Origin: Erodium maritimum
Lineage: Eukaryota > Streptophyta > Magnoliopsida > Geraniales > Geraniaceae
Direction: 5' to 3'
DNA: 64,000 nt
Assembly: GCA_963921825.1 (NCBI GenBank)
Contig: OY997588.1
Coordinates: 65,616,617-65,680,616 of the forward strand
Shown here: one piece after another, positions 57,901-64,000 of the stretch
How positions within the stretch are numbered: the stretch's first letter is position 1
Layout of the letters: the number at the start of each line of letters is the position of its first letter
Program-made: the position numbers and the translations under genes
The notes under the pieces: generated by a model
Told to the model about the DNA's origin: nothing
Databases searched by the model: none
The model's input: the letters and a program-made list of their open reading frames with translations, nothing else

Positions 57901-58190
57901 ATCAAGTTTACTAGTTTTATATTTTGGGTTTTGCTAACTTTTGGGATATCCCAATCATCTAAACATTTCTCAAAATCTTCAAAGTTTTGTTCATTAGACT
58001 CATAAGTAATTTCTTCACTTTGTATTATATTTTTATTTTTCTTAGAAGACGAAGAAGAAGAAGACCTTACGGATGTGGATGAAGGGTTCCTGCAGAAAAT
58101 AGAATACATGGCACAAAGTGTTGGTAGAACTAAACTTTTAGAGGGCAAAGAATAAATGCGTGAATTGTTGCTATAGTAGGTAGATTTCAA
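57804..58190 (-). pseudogene. Caulimovirid polyprotein N-terminal region
   Basis: 128 codons from ATG at 58190, Ser-rich then acidic (EEITYESNEQNFEDFEKC), followed by DDWDIPKV. It shifts frame into the movement protein near 57880. The start lies about 150 bases after the primer site, a normal first-ORF position. Function of this segment is unknown. Confidence 0.65.
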
Positions 58191-58337
58191 ACGGACTCAA
58201 TGCCGACACTACTACCTCAAGAAGACTCACAACAGATACAAACACCGTTTCTTATGCCAACTTTAAATTTAGTGATGCCAAAAAATGTAGATGTGGATGC
58301 TAAAATTGTAACAAGAATCTTTCTGACCTGCCGGGAG

Positions 58338-58349
58338 GCTCTGATACCA
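58338..58349 (-). other. Primer-binding site opening the full viral unit
   Basis: Minus strand tggtatcagagcc, complementary to plant tRNA-iMet over 13 bases. It conventionally marks position 1 of the caulimovirid genome. Confidence 0.9.
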
Positions 58350-59665
58350 GTGGGGAGGCGTGACTTGGGCCACCAAACGTTAATAGAACAATAATTATAA
58401 CAATACAATAAAAATTATTTAAACAGAGTATATACTAAAATAACAATAATACTGATAAACATTAAACAACATTAATTTTATTTTTATTTTAAATATAATT
58501 AAAAATAATAAGTACTTAAATAAAAATAAAGACTAAAATAACAATACTTATAACATATAAGATTACACTAGACTAACTAAAAACACACTAATTAATTCTT
58601 TGACAAATTAAAACACACTAATTAAACTAAATGACAGATTAAACTAAATGACAGATTATACTAGATGACAGAATATGCATATATCATATCAACATGCAAA
58701 AACTAATAACATACTAATTTAATATGCAGCAAATAATTATATGACAAATATTAACTACTTTTTTTTTAAGATAAATATTAACTACTTTTTTTTAGGATAA
58801 ATATTAACTACTTAAAACACAAATACTATTAAAACAAAATTATACATAATATTAAAACGAAATAACAACAATATTAATTAAACATAAACATTAAATTTAA
58901 ACGACAATAATTTTTTTAAATATAAATAGATAACAACAATGAAAATAACAACAATAATTATACGACGATAAACATATTTATATCAAACTTAAATATTATA
59001 ACGAGAATAAACATAAATAAAAACAGGCGGTGTAACCAACCATTTATTTAAGAGTAATTAAACAACAAAATGGAAAATTTAATACATACATAATTTTTTT
59101 TAATTAACTTACATGAAATTTGAACGAAGGGCAAAATGGTAATTTTGCCAACTAGAAGACACCACTTGAAGGGAGTTGTGTAGGAGAACTTTCGTAACTT
59201 TGTGAATTTTCTCCAAAATTGTTGTGTGTTGGAGTCATGCATCCAACCTTCTATTTATAGCCCCCATGCAATCATTTATGGGTTGTCTTCTTCCTCCACC
59301 ATGTTGAAAGAGCATGGGTCTTCGTGAGATGGACCTCCAAAACACTTCAAGACAAGGCTTCATCATGCACAAGAGGACGAATGAGTTGAAATGTATTGTC
59401 TTTTTGCTCCATTTATGCATATGCTCCAAATTTGCCAAGTGGGAGATAAACCAACCAATAATGGCCCAAGTACTAATTATTTGCTGTAATTTTTGCAATT
59501 TTCAGATTTTTCCTTTTTATAATAATAATAATAATAAATTATTTTTACTTATTATTAATACAAAAAATTACGGTTAAACCGTATTATGAATAATACAACA
59601 TACAAAGAAAGATAATTGTGTTTTTTTGCTTTTTTTTTCTTTTTTTTCTATTTTTCTTTAATAAT
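58350..59665 (-). promoter_or_regulatory. Viral intergenic region with TATA box, unit 2
   Basis: Near-identical to 32034-33250, including CTATAAATA (about 59260-59252), the (taa)n run near 59520 and the purine tract. A 40-bp 'ttttttttaagataaatattaactac' duplication at about 58755-58810 is absent from unit 1. Promoter and leader precede the primer site of the full unit, as in a circular genome. Confidence 0.75.
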
Positions 59666-59686
59666 TGTGTAACTTCTTTCTTCTTC

Positions 59687-60736
59687 TTAGGCATTGGCTT
59701 GTTTGTGCTTGGATCTGTTTTGCAAGAATTCACGAGTTAGGAAATCTGGTAGGGAATTTGTATCTCCTTTAATAAATTCGATGTCAAAGTCAAAAGCACT
59801 TAAAATAGCCTGCCATCGGGCAAAAATTTGTTTCGAGGAAATATTTTTAACATCCTTTTGTAACACTTCTTTTGCAGATTTGCAATCAATACGAAGAAGA
59901 AACTTTTGATTTAGAAGATCCGATTGGAACTTTGAAATACATAGAACAATACTCAAAATTTCTTTCTTGATGGTGGAATAATTTATTTGTGTATCGTTCC
60001 AATGACCTGAGGTATATGCAATTATAGACTCTTTTCCTCCTATATTTTGCTTTAAGATTCCCCCGTATCCTATATCACTAGCATCAGTCTCTACGACCTT
60101 AGGGAGGCAAGGATCTGGTAAATGCAAGCAAGGGATAGTAAGGACTTGTTGCTTAATCTGTTGGACAAGCATAGTGTGTCTATCAGTCCATGGTTCAGGG
60201 TTTTTCTTTAACCTATTATGCAGAGGTTTTGCTAACCTATTGATATTAGGGCAAAAGTCTAAGACATAGTTTAGGCTACCAAGAAACCTTTGCAATTGGG
60301 TTTTATCAAGAATCCGATCCGGAAACTTGTTTGCAAACTGTAGTGAACGCTCAATAGGCGATATCTTTCCACAAGAAATGTTGTGCCCAAGGAAACGAAT
60401 TGTAGTTTTGAAGAGGGAGATTTTTTTGGCTGAGACAACAAGACCACTCTTCTTTATTGCGGAAAAGAATGTCTTGAGATGCTTCACATGCTGGTCAAAA
60501 GATTTTGAGAAAACAAGTACATCATCAATGTAAACAATACAAAAATCAGAGTAAGGGTTAAGATATCATTCATAATTCGCTGAAATTCAGAAGGAGCATT
60601 TTTTAACCCAAATGGCATGACATTCCATTCATATTGACCGAAAGGAGCAGTAAATGCCGTCTTGTATTGATCTTTGGGGTCAATTTGAATGTGCCAAAAA
60701 CCCGATTTTAAATCAAAATTTGAAAAAAGAAGAATG
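59687..60736 (-). pseudogene. Caulimovirid RT-RNase H, unit 2, frameshifted
   Basis: Nearly the same as 34770-35830. RNase H and connection are open (60487-59687). RT blocks FDLKSGFWHIQI and PFGQYEW, PFGLKNAP are in another frame (60720-60565), because one base is missing near 60562 compared with unit 1. It ends in the RT stop, then jumps straight to the intergenic region near 59670, so ORF2 is absent. Interrupted at 60737 by the poly(A) retroposon. Confidence 0.88.
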
Positions 60737-60750
60737 ACAAATCTTAGTAA

Positions 60751-62355
60751 ATGAAGAACCCAGCGCCGATCGCGCGGGATCACTGGCAACATCGCCGGCA
60801 ACGCGTTGCTCAGTCCGTAGTTGCCTTCTCCTCCTTCGGTACAACCATGCTTTCCCTGTTTCGTGAGTTTTTATCTATTGTTCCTATTTTGGACGATGGG
60901 CACAAGGCTGGTTCGGATGCTGGTAAAACGGTGGTCGGTAAAACGAAGAGGGTCGACAAAGCAAAGGTAGCCGGTAAAGTTGCAAAGGTGAAGGTCAAGG
61001 CAAACAGGGGTCTGACTGAGGAACGTCCGGCGACTTCTCCGGCGATTTCTGTAGCTCCGGCTGGGGAAATTTCTCCGCCTCTGTTTCAGGAACCGCAAAC
61101 AGAGGAGGACATAAACAAGAGTTGCAGGGTCTTCATATACAACCTGTCGTGGGGGACGACGTCGGAGTGGGCGCGTAACTCTCTATCTGCTTTTGGTGAG
61201 GTGGTTGATGTTAAAGTCGTCACAAAACCAAACCGGAAAGGGCGTTTGTTCGGGTTCGCAGAGTTCGCCTACTCATCCTCGGCGTTGCAGGCAATTCAAA
61301 TACTGAATGGGTTCAAGGTAAATGGATACAAGCTTATGGTTGCCATGGATCGTGTGTCACGAAGCTCACCAACTTCGCCGGCGAAGGAAGACGGTCGTAA
61401 CGCAGACTGCTTGCCGGAGAAGGAAGGTGTTCGGGTCAGCGGGGATCACGAGCGTGATCGTCGTCGCGTGGAAGGTGGCGTATCAAATTCAAATCCCGTG
61501 ATTCCAGCTACTGATAGCCCCGTGATTGAGAACGATACTCTGTTTCCAAAAGAGACGCGATTGCATCCGGATTCGCGCGAAGAAGACGGCGTTCAAGGTC
61601 TAGGGCGAGCTGGGCCGATACATTTGGTATCCGGATTGGTTGCAGACCCTGTTTTTGGTACTCTTGGGCTTCATGGATCAGCAGCCCGTGAGCTTGCTTC
61701 TGACCCAACTATTGTTCCAAAAGCTGGATTGGTTCAATTTATGGGCCAAGGTGGCCCAAATCCAAGTGCACAGAATCCAGTCAGGGATCCGAGCTTGTTT
61801 GATGTTTTTAAACGTATCGACACTGATTTGTCTTCGTATAAGGGCTTTTCTCCAATTGGGATTGAGGTGGATAATACCACTCAAGCCCAGCTTGGGCAGA
61901 CTGCTACTCACGCTCTTGAGCTGTCTAGTGATGGAGGATTCATTGTGGAACAAGATGGAAGTCCGTGGAAAGACATCCTTCTGAGTAAACCATGTATCCC
62001 CATAGAGGCTCCAAGGAAACGTGGCCGTCCAAAAAAAGGCCAGCCAAAAAAGACGGCTCCTCCAACCGTCTTTTACCAGACAAGAGCCAGAACATCAGTT
62101 GACAAAGGGGGTCAAACGGGCGGTATCACTATCGATATTGCTAAACAAAGTGAAGAAGGAACGTGGAGCTTTAGCAATCGATTTGTGAAGAAGGTTGTTG
62201 CCAAGTCCACTGTTTTTGAGTCCCCACAGCAGGTTGAGTCGGAGGAGGAACCCGAGGATAGCGAGATTGAGGTTATTCCGGAAGCGTTTTCAGGAAATTC
62301 AACTCCTGTTTCGGTTTCTAACCGATTTCTCTGCTTGAATCCGGATAGGAAGTAG
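60751..62355 (+). CDS. RRM and AT-hook protein, LINE ORF1-like (534 aa)
   Basis: The only long intact ORF in the window that is not part of a decayed element. Residues about 1-60 are hydrophobic/basic; 60-90 are Lys-rich (VAGKVAKVKVKAN). At 125-205 is one RNA-recognition motif: RNP2 reads VFIYNLSW, RNP1 reads GRLFGFAEF, followed by ALQAIQILNGF and LMVAMDR. A low-complexity middle follows, then RKRGRPKKGQPKKT (about 426-439), an AT-hook. The Ser/Glu-rich tail ends FLCLNPDRK. RRM-bearing ORF1 proteins occur in plant L1 LINEs, but no endonuclease/RT ORF follows. The ATG is five bases inside the insert, so the parent ORF may begin further upstream. Expression unknown. Confidence 0.7.
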   Translation: MKNPAPIARDHWQHRRQRVAQSVVAFSSFGTTMLSLFREFLSIVPILDDGHKAGSDAGKTVVGKTKRVDKAKVAGKVAKVKVKANRGLTEERPATSPAISVAPAGEISPPLFQEPQTEEDINKSCRVFIYNLSWGTTSEWARNSLSAFGEVVDVKVVTKPNRKGRLFGFAEFAYSSSALQAIQILNGFKVNGYKLMVAMDRVSRSSPTSPAKEDGRNADCLPEKEGVRVSGDHERDRRRVEGGVSNSNPVIPATDSPVIENDTLFPKETRLHPDSREEDGVQGLGRAGPIHLVSGLVADPVFGTLGLHGSAARELASDPTIVPKAGLVQFMGQGGPNPSAQNPVRDPSLFDVFKRIDTDLSSYKGFSPIGIEVDNTTQAQLGQTATHALELSSDGGFIVEQDGSPWKDILLSKPCIPIEAPRKRGRPKKGQPKKTAPPTVFYQTRARTSVDKGGQTGGITIDIAKQSEEGTWSFSNRFVKKVVAKSTVFESPQQVESEEEPEDSEIEVIPEAFSGNSTPVSVSNRFLCLNPDRK

Positions 62356-62524
62356 GCAAGGAGGGCGGTGTTCTTTTCGTTTTCTTTCATGTTTTTTGTT
62401 TTTAGTTTTTCTATACGCTTGTTTTAGTTTGGGGAAAAGGTCCCTTTGAGGATCGTTTTTCTCGCATCGTTTTACTTTCTTGTAGAACGTTTGCCTAATA
62501 AATTTTTCGCTTATTAAAAAAAAA
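62356..62524 (+). other. 3' UTR, polyadenylation signal and A tail of the retroposon
   Basis: T-rich UTR, AATAAA at 62497-62502, nine A residues at 62516-62524. The terminal tcgcttatt-A(n) is like the tcgcttat-A(n) end of the LINE insertion at 14658-15334. Confidence 0.8.
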
Positions 62525-62593
62525 GTTTTTGTAACAAATCTTTTTTTATTTGGAATCGGATAACGAATCCATTTTAAGGCTTTATTCAGAGGT
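62525..62593 (-). pseudogene. Caulimovirid RT, unit 2, continuation
   Basis: 69 bases matching 35823-35890 (aacaaatc...tttattcagag) after the retroposon. Cut by a copia-type LTR at 62594. Confidence 0.85.
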
Positions 62594-63728
62594 TGTTGGG
62601 TCTCGATGTCGTGGACATGTTAAACACAAAATGCAGCGGAAGATTAACCACGAATCAATCGAGATGAATCTACCAAATATGAAAAACAAGTCTGAAAAAT
62701 CAGCAAAGGTTTGTGTACATCACCTTTGCAAGTACCTCATCTTTCAGCTCCAATATCTCGAAAATGAACCGTTGAAACTCAAATCCCTTAGATCAGATTA
62801 AAGACCTATATGTGTATAACGTTCACTCCAAAATTCAGCTTCATCTAACCTCGGATGAACCTCCGATCGTGCTCTTGAAAGTGACTGGTCAGACAAAACT
62901 GTGCTGAAAATCAGCACCTTCTACTTGTCCGAAATTGGTTCAATAACACCAAACTTTGAATGACTTGAGCCCCTTGGTTGCCTACGTATCCTTAAAGGAA
63001 TCAAAGCCAACGTAGTTCTTGAGTTTGTGAACTCAAGAACATGCAACAATGGAGCTTGGAGCTTCTTGGAGGAGTTTGCAAAGTTGTGAGAGTAGAACAA
63101 TTTGTGCTGAAATTTTCTTCTCTTATTTGCATGTTGTGTCTTGCCAACACCCCTTGCATGTAGACTTAAGTGGAAGAGGTCACCTCACTTAATCTACATC
63201 AAGTTGCCAAGTGTCCATGCTATTTTGCATGGTAGACTTAATAAACTAAACTAGTTTATTAACTAGTGGAAAGTGGGTCCAACCCACTTAGTTTAACAAG
63301 ACCACTTAGTCAACCTTTGACCTTTGGTTCTTGTTGGGCCTAGCCCATGTGGGCCGGTCATGGGCCTATCCAAGAGAGCCCATACCGAACCCACCATGCT
63401 AGCCCGTCCACTATGGCAATTCCCGACACGACTCCCTCCAAGCCAATCCACTTGCATTCTTATCGAGTTACAAACTTATGGTGTGACCCTTAGGTCTATG
63501 CATGTCGGTAAGATCAACGTAAAATCCCATTTTACTTGATCTTACTAATGTGGCAACTAACGAGACTCAGTATCGCCCGACCCTGCATAACGAATCGCCC
63601 CCTGTCGATTCTGACCTTTCAGCCGTCCTTGTCATTATCCCTTATCTCTGATATCCTAATTGAGATAAGGCATAGAGCCGTCATCCTTCTTATCCTCAAT
63701 CACTATTCTTTGATATGTGAGATGACTG
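62594..63728 (-). mobile_element. Second copia element, truncated LTR
   Basis: Starts tgttgggtctcg as the other copia LTRs do, diverges through 62610-63300, then matches closely (gtgtgacccttaggt, taaaatcccattttactt, gatatgtgagatgactg). At 63728 the LTR stops, about 600 bases short, and joins gag sequence. Minus orientation. Confidence 0.8.
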
Positions 63729-64000
63729 TTAGTGCGTATGTGAAATTCACCCTTGGTATCCAATACCCATGAATCTTTGGAAGTAGCGAGATGTAGCTCT
63801 ATTAGGTTAATACCTAAAGATGGCGCAGTACCACTTCCCTTCTTTAGATCATCCTGGTTTTTCCCGCAATTCCGAATCCAATGATCAGGCTTCTGGCAGT
63901 AGAAGCAGACAATCTCATCCTCCTCAACCTTCCTCGAGGACCCCCAGTCCTTGGAGAGTTAGGAGCGATCGTTTGTCTCATATTTCTTGCCAAGTGCGCA
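63729..64000 (-). pseudogene. copia gag fragment with intact zinc knuckle, runs off window
   Basis: Corresponds to 22332-22640 of the first copia element. The minus strand codes CFYCQKPDHWIRNC, a complete CX2CX4HX4C, and a single DDLKKG-type linker unit. Pol and half of the 3' LTR are missing between this and 63728, so the element is an internal deletion. Confidence 0.78.

Larger units (their letters stand above)
32021..58349 (-). mobile_element. Endogenous caulimovirid, full-length unit (florendovirus-like)
   Basis: Minus-strand order: primer site (58349), N-terminal region, movement protein, coat protein with CCHC, aspartic protease, RT-RNase H, ORF2, intergenic region with TATA, second primer site (32033). 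Subtracting the insertions at 37061-49320 and 51568-57086 leaves about 8.5 kb, one caulimovirid genome. A 30K movement protein and caulimovirid-type coat protein separate it from LTR retrotransposons. One polyprotein followed by a separate ORF2 resembles florendoviruses, which is inference. Frameshifts, stops and insertions make it non-functional. Confidence 0.88.
60746..62524 (+). mobile_element. Poly(A)-tailed retroposon carrying an RRM/AT-hook ORF
   Basis: The 1.8-kb insert starts right after acaaatctt (60737-60745) and ends in nine A residues. It is followed by gtttttgtaacaaatctt (62525-62542), the native viral sequence. The left target copy is the same site minus about 11 bases. AATAAA (62497-62502) lies 14 bases before the tail. 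The signature is target-primed insertion of a polyadenylated RNA: either a LINE-type element reduced to ORF1 or a processed gene copy. Confidence 0.85.

Overview
The window is plant nuclear DNA, most likely from a flowering plant. I see no intact host gene, no rRNA or tRNA gene and no prokaryotic feature. Nearly all of it is nested retroelements, plus an endogenous caulimovirid (plant pararetrovirus) present as a head-to-tail partial tandem. Plant-type L1 LINE fragments, Athila/Tat-like, chromovirus-like and copia LTR elements, a TRIM, Mutator-type MITEs and tRNA-iMet primer sites all fit a gene-poor, repeat-rich plant chromosome region. I cannot name the species.

Layout. 1-1129 is the end of a long-LTR Ty3/gypsy LTR ('family B' below). 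1130-8212 is one decayed LINE ORF2 (endonuclease then RT) split by a MITE (1421-1739), a non-coding LTR element of 4.7 kb (1928-6601, 5-bp TSD gtcac) and a foldback MITE (6949-7360). 8213-32020 is a minus-strand Athila/Tat-like gypsy remnant. It has a 3' LTR, non-coding internal pieces and a gag-like ORF. It was hit by a family B solo LTR (10483-13944), a 5'-truncated LINE (14658-15334), a second family B LTR (16048-27420) that itself received a complete copia element (17709-26161), and a TRIM (28349-31918) carrying a third family B LTR (28737-31813).

32021-62593 is the caulimovirid on the minus strand. One full genome unit (about 8.5 kb after removing insertions) runs PBS, N-terminal region, movement protein, coat protein, protease, RT-RNase H, ORF2, intergenic promoter region. 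A second unit, with its RT region and intergenic region but no ORF2, lies head-to-tail upstream of it. The unit is interrupted by a family B gypsy element with both LTRs (37061-49320, itself holding a copia solo LTR at 41880-43541) and by a rearranged 5.5-kb family B LTR (51568-57086). The partial unit is interrupted by a poly(A)-tailed retroposon with an intact 534-codon RRM/AT-hook ORF (60746-62524) and by a deleted copia element running off the right end.

No element here works as a set of intact genes. The two most complete LTR elements have near-identical LTRs, yet their polymerase or integrase catalytic cores are broken or deleted, which suggests mobilisation in trans. The most unusual items are: a non-coding LTR element whose primer-site position is complementary to its own LTR (possible self-priming); a TRIM with 67-bp LTRs whose LTR/PBS junction resembles a Pol III tRNA promoter; the RRM/AT-hook retroposon; the tandem pararetrovirus ending exactly at its tRNA primer site; and a strictly conserved hairpin plus tandem-repeat blocks in all family B LTRs.
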